Below, piece after piece: positions 6,336 through 13,010 of a stretch of 18,077 nucleotides of DNA. The stretch comes from Conexivisphaera sp046536535 (lineage in GTDB: Archaea > Thermoproteota > Nitrososphaeria > Conexivisphaerales > Conexivisphaeraceae), in contig JAWDMO010000019.1 in NCBI GenBank assembly GCA_046536535.1, positions 1 to 18,077 of the forward strand. Direction: 5' to 3'. The notes beneath the pieces are model-generated. The model searched no databases. It saw only the letters and a list, made by a program, of their open reading frames with translations, and was not told where the DNA came from. The position numbers and the translations under genes were made by a program. The stretch's first letter is position 1; every line of letters starts with the position of its first letter.

Positions 6336-6915
6336 GGCTCCGTTACCTTAAGCTCACCTCCTATCCGAGCGAGAAAATCGGGCGCAGCCCGTTCAGCCAT
6401 GGGGGCATCTCCTCCTCTTTCCACTTCAGCGGAGGCCTCCATACATTCCAAGTCCCTGTTGTCTAACACGAAGTTGTGCATGAACATGAATGCGGACAGC
6501 CTGATGAAAGGTATGCGTCGATGGAGTTCCCGCGCGGGCTCACGTGGAAGTCGGGCATGGTGCGGAGGTCCGGCTCGAACGCGATCCGGATCAGGGCGGG
6601 GGTCCCTTTCACGTTCACCACGGTCTCATGACGAATATGCGATGGACATCCCTCGGATCCGCGCCGAAGGATCCGAGGACGGGACCGAGCCTCTGCACCC
6701 ACCTCCATATCGAGACGTGGCTCCTGCTCATGATGAGCCTCAGGGATTTCGAGATGCGCCTCAGGGAGTGACCCGAGAAATACAGATAAACCGCGTAGGC
6801 CATGATGAGAAGGGGAGTCCTCCTCCTGGTCTGTATGTGATTCGCGGTCAATGCGGATCGGGCGGAGGACTCCCCTCGGATTTATGTTCATCGATCGGCT
6901 TAAGGTAACGGAGTC
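6336..6915 (-). mobile_element. Internally deleted IS6-family insertion sequence
   Basis: A 580-bp element bounded by 18-bp terminal inverted repeats: GGCTCCGTTACCTTAAGC at 6336-6353 and its complement at 6898-6915, with one mismatch. The ends resemble IS6-family termini (GGCTCTGTTG-type), and exact 8-bp duplications GAGAAGAC flank it. The minus strand carries transposase fragments in at least three frames. Complete archaeal IS6 elements are roughly 0.7-0.8 kb, so some 150-200 bp appear missing. The element lies within the tail of an older tnpB relic and ends about 49 bases before the dehydrogenase start codon. Confidence 0.88.
6340..6851 (-). pseudogene. Broken IS6-family transposase
   Basis: Read on the minus strand from about 6851, the protein begins MTANHIQTRRRTPLLIMAY and continues through a helix-turn-helix (FSGHSLRRISKSLRLIMSRSHVSIWRWVQRLG, located at about 6780-6690) typical of IS6-family enzymes. 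At about 6629-6632 a single-base loss (GTCATGAG where GTCGATGAG is expected) shifts the frame. The next frame continues the conserved DETVV region as HETVVNVKG and reaches FHVS. A further frame then gives FIRLSAFMFMHNFV, resembling the C-terminal part. The stretch between, which should hold the second Asp and the Glu of the DDE triad, is missing. The enzyme cannot be active. Confidence 0.85.
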
Positions 6916-6923
6916 GAGAAGAC
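6916..6923. repeat. 8-bp target site duplication, right copy
   Basis: GAGAAGAC, identical to the left copy at 6328-6335, directly follows the right inverted repeat. Confidence 0.85.
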
Positions 6924-6928
6924 GGGCT

Positions 6929-6939
6929 CAAGATTATTA
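6929..6939 (+). promoter_or_regulatory. TATA-like box of the dehydrogenase gene
   Basis: AGATTATTAAG lies between the IS6 target duplication and the TTG start at 6965, about 30 bases upstream of it. The core promoter therefore starts only a few bases outside the insertion, and any upstream regulatory site has been displaced or replaced by mobile DNA. Confidence 0.5.
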
Positions 6940-6964
6940 AGTCGGTCGGTGCGATTCCCCCGGG

Positions 6965-7846
6965 TTGAAGACAGTTGGGCTCATCGGACTGGAGGGCCCG
7001 GCCACGAAGGTGGCTGAGAGGCTGCTCAGCGCCGGCCACAAGCTCGTGCTCTGGGACAAGTCGAAGAAGGCGAGGGATGTGTTCAAGGGGAGGGCGGAGC
7101 TGGCTGAGAGCACGAGGGATTTGGCGCAGAGGGCCGACATTATCCTGATGATGCTCAGGGAACCCCAGGAGATCGTGGATATCTGCACCACGTCGCAGGG
7201 GATCTACGACTCGATGAAGCCCGGCAAGATAGTCGCGGCGCTCAGCGCGACACTCCCGAGCCACTCGTCCCAGCTCTTCGAGAAACTGAGGCGCAGGGGC
7301 GCTATATTCGTCGAGGCCCCCGTGATAGGCGGCATCGGCGAGATAGAGCGCGGCGTGGCCGTGACGCTGGTCAGCGGCGGCAGAAACGCATATCAGGAGA
7401 TGCTGGAGGTCCTGAAGTCGTTCTCCGGCCGCGTGTATTACATGGGGGAGGGGTTCTCCGCGATGGCGGCGAAGCTGGCGATTTCCCTGATGGCCGCATC
7501 CTATGCCGAGGCTCTGGGGGAGGCGGCTTCACTCGCTGCAAGCGCCGGGGTGGATATGAAGGCCTTCGCACAGGTGGTGGCGAGCATCCACGGCGAGGTG
7601 ATCCCCTTCGGTACCACCGTGGAGGGAGCTCTGAATGGATCCTCCGGAGCGTCAGTCGACCTCAGGTCGCTCCTGACGGAGCTGAGGCTGGCCGTGGCCA
7701 CCGCCGAGGAGAAGAATGTGCCGATCCCGACGGCAGGGCTCCTCGGCAGCCTGTACACCGCAGCCCTATCCAGGGGGCTGGGGGATGGGGACTACACATC
7801 TATAATAGAGTTCGTGAGGGGCCTCGCGGAGCCCCCTGAGTCATGA
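6965..7846 (+). CDS. Beta-hydroxyacid dehydrogenase (3-hydroxyisobutyrate dehydrogenase family)
   Basis: A 293-residue NAD(P)-dependent oxidoreductase of the 6-phosphogluconate/3-hydroxyisobutyrate dehydrogenase superfamily, of usual length. The Rossmann start is KTVGLIGLEGPATKVAERLL; the glycine-rich loop is GLEGPA rather than the common GxGxMG, a mild departure. The substrate-binding signature is EAPVIGGIGEIERGVAVTLVSGG (located around residues 118-140). The probable catalytic lysine is K170 in AAKLAISLM. The C-terminal helical domain is complete. Start codon TTG at 6965 is the only one giving the intact Rossmann strand. The substrate (3-hydroxyisobutyrate, tartronate semialdehyde, glyoxylate or another) cannot be told. 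The gene stands alone between two relics of mobile elements, with a decayed tnpB starting one base-pair region after its stop. Confidence 0.92.
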   Translation: MKTVGLIGLEGPATKVAERLLSAGHKLVLWDKSKKARDVFKGRAELAESTRDLAQRADIILMMLREPQEIVDICTTSQGIYDSMKPGKIVAALSATLPSHSSQLFEKLRRRGAIFVEAPVIGGIGEIERGVAVTLVSGGRNAYQEMLEVLKSFSGRVYYMGEGFSAMAAKLAISLMAASYAEALGEAASLAASAGVDMKAFAQVVASIHGEVIPFGTTVEGALNGSSGASVDLRSLLTELRLAVATAEEKNVPIPTAGLLGSLYTAALSRGLGDGDYTSIIEFVRGLAEPPES

Positions 7847-7854
7847 AGTGCGAA

Positions 7855-8309
7855 CTACCCTACTATTACGGGTGGAGCTTCCCGGTTCATTGATACGCTT
7901 ACCCTCACGCGGGGAATACGCGAGAAGTATTCCTCCATGCCGACGGCGGAGGCGTGCTCATCCCCGGGCGTCTCGCATGCGTCCCACGGGCAAAGCCCTC
8001 CTTGAGCATGACCACGGCCGAGGCCACATGCCCGTCGAACGTGGAGACGCACGAGGGGCAGGTGAACTCCCTTTCCGACAGTTCAATCCGACCGCGGTTT
8101 TACAGACCGGGCACATGCCCGTGGTCCTGACGAACCACCGAACCTTCGACAGTGGTGCTGGCCTTTCTCTTCAAGGCGTCGCGGGGTCCCCCTATGGATG
8201 TCCAGTAGATCCTCTCGCCGAAAAGCTTCTGCCGCGAGCGTACGTCATCACCTTGAAAGGCTACTTCTCCGGGTTGGGTATCATTGAAACATATTACATA
8301 AATGATCAT
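7855..8309 (-). pseudogene. tnpB: Decayed tnpB, C-terminal third
   Basis: The minus strand holds scattered TnpB pieces in several frames. From 8309 down: IYWTSIGGPRDALKRKA, the region before the zinc finger; then the first knuckle CPVC in a shifted frame (about 8118-8101); then, after an in-frame TAA, RIELSEREFTCPSC (about 8085-8050) as second knuckle; then FDGHVASAVVMLKEG, where the third RuvC Asp motif has become DGH. A further frame ends MNREAPPVIVG before TAG at 7855, the usual TnpB tail. The N-terminal two thirds, including the first RuvC Asp and the Glu, are absent. It cannot encode a working nuclease. Its end lies only about 8 bases after the dehydrogenase stop codon. Confidence 0.75.
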
Positions 8310-8324
8310 TAAGGCCTTTCCATA

Positions 8325-8342
8325 AAGGGGCTTTCGCCCCTT
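8325..8342. repeat. Perfect hairpin AAGGGGC-TTTC-GCCCCTT
   Basis: A 7-bp perfect stem with a TTTC loop between the tnpB relic and the pantoate kinase promoter. It may be part of the old element or a transcript-end structure; no T-run follows on the plus strand. Confidence 0.6.
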
Positions 8343-8350
8343 AGCTCCCG

Positions 8351-8393
8351 ATAAGTTTAAACTTATTAAACTGTTTAAGCGCGAGGTTTAAAT
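8351..8393 (+). promoter_or_regulatory. Pantoate kinase promoter with tandem palindromes
   Basis: ATAAGTTTAAACTTAT (8351-8366) is a perfect 16-base palindrome. It is followed directly by TTAAAC-T-GTTTAA (8366-8378). The half-site GTTTAA recurs in GGTTTAAA (around 8386-8393), which is also the TATA-like box about 26 bases before the GTG start. Such a cluster immediately upstream of and within the promoter suggests a dedicated regulator with a GTTTAA half-site. Confidence 0.6.
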
Positions 8394-8415
8394 CAATATC
8401 GGGACTCCGGATCCC

Positions 8416-9348
8416 GTGAGGGCGGCGTTCTTCACGCCGGCGGTCGTCTCAAGCCTATTCGAGGCGCACACGATCGACGAGGGCGGAAACCCGATACGCG
8501 ATCCGCTGCTTGTCGGCGCTAGGGGAGGCGGGATGGCGCTCCGGGCCGGGGTTATCACCTCGGCCAGCGTCGAGCCGGTGGGCGACCGCGTTTCACTGGA
8601 GGTACTGGTTGACGGCCGGCCGCACGATGCTAGGACCACGCGGGCGGCGGTCTCCATCCTCCTCGGTAGACTTGAGATGTCGGACGGCCTGAGGATCAGG
8701 ATCTCCCACAGGTTGGGGGTTCCCATGGGATCCGGATTCGGGACGAGCGCGTCCGGGGCCATGGGCGCCGTCCTCGCGCTGTCCAGCGCGCTCGGGAGGC
8801 CGCTGCCGATCGTCGAGGCATCGAGGATTGTCCACGCCGCCGACGTGATGTCGTCCACGGGCCTGGGGACGGCCGAGGGCCTGATCGCCGGGGGAGTGGG
8901 GCTGGTGACGGAGCCGGGGGCCCTCTGGAGCGGGAGGTTCGAGAGGTTGCCATTCAGTCCCTCATACGTCGTGGTGGCGCTTCATTTCGGGCCGGTGGAG
9001 AAGTCTAGTGTGATAGGTTCCGAGGAGGTCCTGAGGTCCGTGAATCGCGCGGGGTCCGATGCCATGCGGCGCATACTATCCGGTCCCAGCTTGGAAACCA
9101 TGATGCGCGAGGCCAGGCGCTTCGCCGAGCGCTCCGGGATAGGGGACCGCGAACTGCTCTCCATAGCTGACGAACTCGTGGCGGCCGGCGCGCTGGGCGC
9201 CACGCAGAATATGATAGGACGCGCGGTGCACGCCGTGGTCCACAGGAGAAATCTCGCGGACGTCGTGAGGGCGGCGTCCGAGTATTCCGGCTCCGTAATG
9301 GTCTCCGGGATCTACGACGGAGGCCCGAGGCCCCTGCGCGCCGGGTGA
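8416..9348 (+). CDS. Pantoate kinase (archaeal GHMP-type)
   Basis: A 310-residue GHMP-superfamily kinase best matching archaeal pantoate kinase, which phosphorylates pantoate before phosphopantothenate synthetase in the archaeal CoA route. Visible features: N-terminal FFTPAVVSSLFEAH and LVGARGGGMAL; the ATP-binding GHMP loop PMGSGFGTSASGAMGAVLALS from residue 103; and STGLGTAEGLIAGGVGLVTEPG (residues about 142-163). Length fits the family. Start GTG 8416 is fixed by a TATA-like box at leaderless distance and by the family N-terminus. The last bases overlap the start of the MFS transporter gene, so the two are probably translated together. Other GHMP kinases are less likely given the GARGGG and TGLGTAEG segments. 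Confidence 0.87.
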   Translation: MRAAFFTPAVVSSLFEAHTIDEGGNPIRDPLLVGARGGGMALRAGVITSASVEPVGDRVSLEVLVDGRPHDARTTRAAVSILLGRLEMSDGLRIRISHRLGVPMGSGFGTSASGAMGAVLALSSALGRPLPIVEASRIVHAADVMSSTGLGTAEGLIAGGVGLVTEPGALWSGRFERLPFSPSYVVVALHFGPVEKSSVIGSEEVLRSVNRAGSDAMRRILSGPSLETMMREARRFAERSGIGDRELLSIADELVAAGALGATQNMIGRAVHAVVHRRNLADVVRAASEYSGSVMVSGIYDGGPRPLRAG

Positions 9349-10643
9349 TGCCCATGTCCACGGATGTCCCGGGACTCGATGGGACCCGGTGGAGGATCGT
9401 CGTGGCCTCCTGGATGGGATGGCTCCTCGATGGATATGTGAGCATAACCTACGCGCTGGTTGCCCCGACCATCAGCCCGCTCTTCTTCCCGGAATTCAGC
9501 CCCCTAGCCGGGCTCATAGCGACCTACATGGGGTTCGCCGTCAACGGCATCGCCAGGCCGCTCGGAAGCGCGCTTTTCGGAAACTACCTAGGCGACAGGC
9601 TGGGGAGGAGGTCCATGCTGGTCGTCACGGTACTCGGTTTCTCGCTGGCCGGGACCTCGATGGCGTTCCTGCCAACCTATGCATGGGCCGGCGCGTTCGC
9701 GCCCGTCCTGCTGTTCGGCGTGCTCTTCCTCGAGGGGCTGTTCGCCGGCGCGGAGTACGGCGGCGGAACCGCGCTGAGCATGGAGTCGGTGCCCCCGGGG
9801 ATGAGGGGCGCCATAGGATCGTTCGTGCAGAGCGGCTTCGGGACCGGGTATTTCGCGGCCGCGCTCGCGTTCAGCGCCATAGCCGCGCGGCTTCCCCTAT
9901 CGGCTATGGGCTGGCGCGTCCTGTTCGCGACCTCGATCGTTCCCGGATTGATCGCGTTCGCCATGAGGTACACCGTGCCGGAGTCCCCGGTGTTCGTGGA
10001 GATGAGGAGGGCCGGACAGGTGGAGAGGGTGCCGCTCGGCCGCCTGATCAGGGAGTCTTGGCGCGACCTGTCGGCGGCGCTGATGATAACGACCGGGCTG
10101 CTCGCCGTCAACGGGATAACGTTCTCGCTGTATCCGACGGTGCTCACCAGATATGCCGGTATGGGGGAGTCCGAGATGGGCTTCACGGTGGCCCTTGTGA
10201 ACCTGATATCGCTGATCGGCGTCTGGTCCGGCGGGATCCTCCTCACGGCCGTGAGGAGGAGGCGGCTGGCCATCATAATATACGCCACCGCGTTCGCGGC
10301 TGTGGTCTATCCGACTTCAATGGTTATCCTGGGCGGAGGCCACGTCGGCGCGCTCGCCGGGGCCGGCGTCCAGGCATTTGTGGAGGCGATGATATTCGCG
10401 CCGCTCCCCGCGTTCCTATCTGAGGCGTTCAGCAGGAGGTACAGGGCGTCCGGGGCCGGGATATCGTACAACGGCGGCCTCGTGGTGGGGTCGTTCGCGA
10501 TACCGATCACCCTCGCAGTCTCGGAAGTCCTCGGGTTCCCGACCGCGTGGATATCCACGATGCTGCTGTGGACAGCGCTAGTGCTCATCGGCGCAGCGCT
10601 CTCTAGGGAGACGTGGACGGGTGGGGACTCGATATCCAGGTAG
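9348..10643 (+). CDS. Major facilitator superfamily transporter
   Basis: A 431-residue integral membrane protein with about 12 hydrophobic segments, the normal MFS size. After a short cytoplasmic N-terminus comes WMGWLLDGYVSITYALVAPT, typical of metabolite/proton symporters. The loop between segments 2 and 3 carries motif A (GDRLGRR), and GAEYGGGTALSMESVPPGMRG follows segment 4. The resemblance is to organic-acid or sugar-acid symporters, but the substrate is not determined. Start: ATG 9348 overlaps the kinase stop by one base (TGATG). GTG 9345 and ATG 9354 are alternatives. The overlap with the pantoate kinase gene suggests translational coupling. Transport of pantoate, pantothenate or a precursor is a guess from context only. 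Confidence 0.92.
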   Translation: MPMSTDVPGLDGTRWRIVVASWMGWLLDGYVSITYALVAPTISPLFFPEFSPLAGLIATYMGFAVNGIARPLGSALFGNYLGDRLGRRSMLVVTVLGFSLAGTSMAFLPTYAWAGAFAPVLLFGVLFLEGLFAGAEYGGGTALSMESVPPGMRGAIGSFVQSGFGTGYFAAALAFSAIAARLPLSAMGWRVLFATSIVPGLIAFAMRYTVPESPVFVEMRRAGQVERVPLGRLIRESWRDLSAALMITTGLLAVNGITFSLYPTVLTRYAGMGESEMGFTVALVNLISLIGVWSGGILLTAVRRRRLAIIIYATAFAAVVYPTSMVILGGGHVGALAGAGVQAFVEAMIFAPLPAFLSEAFSRRYRASGAGISYNGGLVVGSFAIPITLAVSEVLGFPTAWISTMLLWTALVLIGAALSRETWTGGDSISR

Positions 10644-10649
10644 CGCGTC

Positions 10650-10661
10650 AAACTTTTTATC
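10650..10661 (+). promoter_or_regulatory. TATA-like box of tRNA-Cys
   Basis: ACTTTTTATC, just after the MFS stop, lies about 26-32 bases before the mature 5' end of tRNA-Cys, as expected for archaeal tRNA promoters. Confidence 0.5.
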
Positions 10662-10686
10662 CCGTGGGCTCGCCCGCGGGGGACAG

Positions 10687-10761
10687 GGAGGGGTGTCGGA
10701 GTGGTCACGAGCCCGGCTGCAGACCGGGTATACATGGGTTCAAATCCCATCCCCTCCTCCA
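10687..10761 (+). tRNA. tRNA-Cys (anticodon GCA)
   Basis: A complete cloverleaf can be drawn. The acceptor stem is GGAGGGG (10687-10693) with CCCCTCC (10751-10757), with discriminator U. The anticodon stem CCCGG/CCGGG has loop CTGCAGA with anticodon GCA at 10719-10721, and the T arm is ATGGG-TTCAAAT-CCCAT. The 3' CCA is encoded (10759-10761). The U73 discriminator is the known identity base of tRNA-Cys. The D stem TCG/CGA is short. No intron. Confidence 0.95.
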
Positions 10762-10787
10762 CCGACTGCGCCCTCGCGGCGGCGCGC

Positions 10788-11075
10788 ATGCTGGCGGCGC
10801 TCCTCGACATGTGCCGGGACCGGATCCCCGGCATAGTGATCAACGCGCCTCCTACAGGCATTGATCTTACACGCTGCGCCCTGATAGACCTGGGGCTCTT
10901 CGGCGCGATAGGGATTCTCAGGGAGCTAAGCGCCATGGCGTCCTCCGGGGAATGTCGCGGCGCCCTCGCGGCGGCGCGGGAGGTCGCGTCATATCTGGCC
11001 GGAAGGGCGGAGCTACCGGATGACGTAAGGCGCTGGGCGTCCGAAGTATCTACGTCGGCATCCATATCCACATGA
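10788..11075 (+). CDS. Possible small protein between two tRNA genes
   Basis: A 95-codon frame with GC-rich third positions similar to real genes here. I do not recognise it. It begins MLAALLDMCRDRIPGIVI and contains a hydrophobic LIDLGLFGAIGILREL segment (residues about 30-45) followed by helical Ala/Arg-rich sequence. ATG 10788 is the first start after the tRNA-Cys gene; the frame is also open backward through the tRNA, but that part cannot be protein. The alternative ATG is 10809. A 19-base sequence (10960-10978) in this gene also occurs in frame just upstream (10768-10786). There is no clear own promoter. It may be real but is unsupported by any family. Confidence 0.4.
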   Translation: MLAALLDMCRDRIPGIVINAPPTGIDLTRCALIDLGLFGAIGILRELSAMASSGECRGALAAAREVASYLAGRAELPDDVRRWASEVSTSASIST

Positions 11076-11102
11076 TGGCGCCCGTCGGGACCCCAATCCA
11101 CG

Positions 11103-11116
11103 CGTAAAATATAAAG
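11103..11116 (+). promoter_or_regulatory. TATA-like box of tRNA-Ala
   Basis: GTAAAATATAAAG lies about 26-30 bases before the mature 5' end of tRNA-Ala. Confidence 0.6.
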
Positions 11117-11138
11117 GAGCCTCGGCGTCGCTCAGCGT

Positions 11139-11213
11139 GGGCCGGTAGTTCAGAGGTAGAATGCCCGCCTCGCACGCGGGAGGTCGCGGGTTCAAATCCC
11201 GCCCGGTCCACCA
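11139..11213 (+). tRNA. tRNA-Ala (anticodon CGC)
   Basis: The acceptor stem is GGGCCGG (11139-11145) with CCGGTCC (11203-11209). The third pair is G3-U70, the classic alanine identity element. The anticodon stem CCCGC/GCGGG has loop CTCGCAC, with anticodon CGC at 11171-11173. The T arm GCGGG-TTCAAAT-CCCGC is perfect. Discriminator A (11210) and encoded CCA (11211-11213) follow. No intron. Confidence 0.96.
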
Positions 11214-11220
11214 GGGTAAC

Positions 11221-11229
11221 GTTAAATTT
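11221..11229 (+). promoter_or_regulatory. TATA-like box of the ilvE-pheA operon
   Basis: GTTAAATTT starts 8 bases after the tRNA-Ala CCA and is centred 26 bases before GTG 11251. It both defines the ilvE start and shows that the operon has its own leaderless promoter rather than depending on read-through from the tRNA. Confidence 0.65.
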
Positions 11230-11250
11230 GCGAGCTTCCAGACCTGCGGC

Positions 11251-12189
11251 GTGAAGGTCCCTGAAGCCAAGTACGTATGGCTCGATGGGCGCCTGATCCC
11301 ATGGGCCGATGCTACCACTCATCTAATGACACACTCACTCCACTACGGAACTGCCGTGTTCGAGGGGATAAGGGCATATGCGAGTTCCCCGGCGTCCGCG
11401 CCGGGCGGCGAGCTCAGCGTCTTCAGGTTGCTCGACCACATGAGGAGGCTCGAGGGTTCAGCGAAGATCTACGGCTTTCCCATTAGGTACGGCCCGGAGG
11501 AACTCTCCAAGGCGACCCTGGAGCTCCTGAGGGCGGACGAGCTGCACGAGGACGTCTACATAAGGCCCCTGAGCTATCTGGGGTACGGCACGATAGGGCT
11601 CGTGTTCTCGGAGGTCGAGCCGCACGTGGCGATAATCGCATTTCCATATGGAAAATACTTCCACAAGGAGGGAGTGAACCTGATGGTCTCCACATGGAGA
11701 AGGATATGCCAGGAGGCGACGCCGCCTGCCGCGAAGGTCTCCGGCCACTACGTGAACTCGGTGCTCGCGAAGATGGAGGCGCTGAGGCACGGGTTCGACG
11801 ATGCGCTGATGCTCGACTCGAGCGGGCATCTGAGCGAGGGCACGGGTGAGAACGCATTCATAGTCAGGGATGGCGTCATCGTGACGCCGCCGACCTCCGC
11901 GGGAATCCTGGAGGGCATAACCAGGGCCACCGTGATGGAGCTCGCCCGGGAGGAAGGCATACCGGTGGAGGTCAGGGATGTCGCCCGCCATGAGCTCTAC
12001 TTGGCGGATGAGGTCTTCCTGGCCGGCACTGCCGCGGAGATAACCCCGGTGCTCTCAATCGATGGCCGCGCGGTCGGGGGAGGCTCACCCGGCCCCATCA
12101 CAGCCCGCATCAGGTCTCTGTACGAGGCCGTTGCCAGGGGCCGTGACCCAAGACATCCTGAGTGGCGGACCCCGGTATACGGCAAATGA
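11251..12189 (+). CDS. ilvE: Branched-chain amino acid aminotransferase
   Basis: A 312-residue fold-type IV PLP enzyme of normal length that exchanges amino groups between glutamate and branched-chain 2-oxo acids. It starts VKVPEAKYVWLDGRLIPWADA, then HSLHYGTAVFEGIRAY, which carries family signature residues. The PLP lysine is K162 in AKVSGHYVNSVLAKMEA. The distal signature is GHLSEGTGENAFIV, followed by TPPTSAGILEGITRATVMELA. GTG 11251 is chosen because the frame runs back into the tRNA, the TATA-like box fits this codon, and homologues begin here. Its stop overlaps the pheA start (ATGA). Placement with pheA suggests it may also transaminate phenylpyruvate; that is inference. Confidence 0.95.
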   Translation: MKVPEAKYVWLDGRLIPWADATTHLMTHSLHYGTAVFEGIRAYASSPASAPGGELSVFRLLDHMRRLEGSAKIYGFPIRYGPEELSKATLELLRADELHEDVYIRPLSYLGYGTIGLVFSEVEPHVAIIAFPYGKYFHKEGVNLMVSTWRRICQEATPPAAKVSGHYVNSVLAKMEALRHGFDDALMLDSSGHLSEGTGENAFIVRDGVIVTPPTSAGILEGITRATVMELAREEGIPVEVRDVARHELYLADEVFLAGTAAEITPVLSIDGRAVGGGSPGPITARIRSLYEAVARGRDPRHPEWRTPVYGK

Positions 12190-13010
12190 CCATGAGGGTC
12201 CGCGTCGCGTTCCAGGGCGAGAGGGGTGCATTCACCGAAGATGCCGTGAGGGCGTACTTCGGCGACGACGTGGAGGCAGTGCCCCTCAGGGCCCTCCGCG
12301 ACGTCTTCTCATCGGTCGAGGAGGGCTCCGCGAGGTATGCGGTGGTGCCGGCGGAGAACAGCCTCGCGGGCACCGTCGGCGAGGCGTACGACCTCCTCAT
12401 GGTCCACGACCTCGGCATCCACGGCGAGGTGATCCTGAGGGTGGAGCACAACCTGCTCTCCATCCCGGGGGCGACCGTCGACGGCATAAGGGAGGTGTGG
12501 TCGCATCCACAGGCCATAGACCAGTGCAGGGAGTTCCTCGGGTCACTCGACGTGGACGTCGTGCCGATGTGGAACACCGCCGCCGCGGCGAGGCGCTTGG
12601 CGGATCGCCGCGATCACTCGATAGGCGTCATAGCCAGCAGGAGGGCTGCGGAGATCTACGGCCTCGCGGTGCTCGCGTCGAACATTGAGGATGATCCGAA
12701 TAACTACACGCGGTTCTTCGTGTTGTCCCGGGAATCGAGGGCCCCGACGGGCGACGACAAGACGTCCGTGATATTCTCGACCGAGCACGAGCCCGGGGCG
12801 CTCTACAGATGCTTGGAGCCATTCGCCGCGAGGGGGATAAACCTGACTAAGATAGAGTCCAGGCCGACCCGCTCCAGACCCTGGGAGTACAACTTCTATC
12901 TGGATTTCGAGGGGCACGCCGCGGACTCCGCGTGCTCCGGGGCGCTGAAGGAGCTCTCGGAGAGGGCCAAGTTCATGAAGGTGCTGGGCTCCTACCCGAG
13001 GTGGAGATGA
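12186..13010 (+). CDS. pheA: Prephenate dehydratase with ACT domain
   Basis: A 274-residue monofunctional prephenate dehydratase, converting prephenate to phenylpyruvate in phenylalanine synthesis. The N-terminal catalytic domain begins RVAFQGERGAFTEDAV and contains AVVPAENSLAGTVGEAYDLL (residues about 56-75) and SHPQAIDQCREFL. The catalytic TRF motif is NYTRFF with T175. A C-terminal ACT domain (residues about 193-265) has EPGALYRCLEPFAARGINLTKIESRP (located by its ends), the GALxxxL and ESRP signatures of phenylalanine-sensing. Feedback inhibition by phenylalanine is therefore expected. The start ATG overlaps the ilvE stop by four bases; ATG 12192 is a close alternative. The gene ends in an ATGA overlap with the aldolase gene. 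Confidence 0.96.
   Translation: MTMRVRVAFQGERGAFTEDAVRAYFGDDVEAVPLRALRDVFSSVEEGSARYAVVPAENSLAGTVGEAYDLLMVHDLGIHGEVILRVEHNLLSIPGATVDGIREVWSHPQAIDQCREFLGSLDVDVVPMWNTAAAARRLADRRDHSIGVIASRRAAEIYGLAVLASNIEDDPNNYTRFFVLSRESRAPTGDDKTSVIFSTEHEPGALYRCLEPFAARGINLTKIESRPTRSRPWEYNFYLDFEGHAADSACSGALKELSERAKFMKVLGSYPRWR

Noticed and set aside
8325..8342. CRISPR-like or array repeat
   Set aside because: It is a single hairpin; no regularly spaced repeats are present anywhere in the window.
10701..11075. Plus-strand frame starting inside tRNA-Cys
   Set aside because: The first 29 codons overlap the tRNA; only the part from ATG 10788 is retained as a possible gene.
11161..11250. Upstream extension of ilvE into tRNA-Ala
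   Set aside because: That stretch is the tRNA and the TATA region; the GTG at 11251 fits both the promoter and the family N-terminus.
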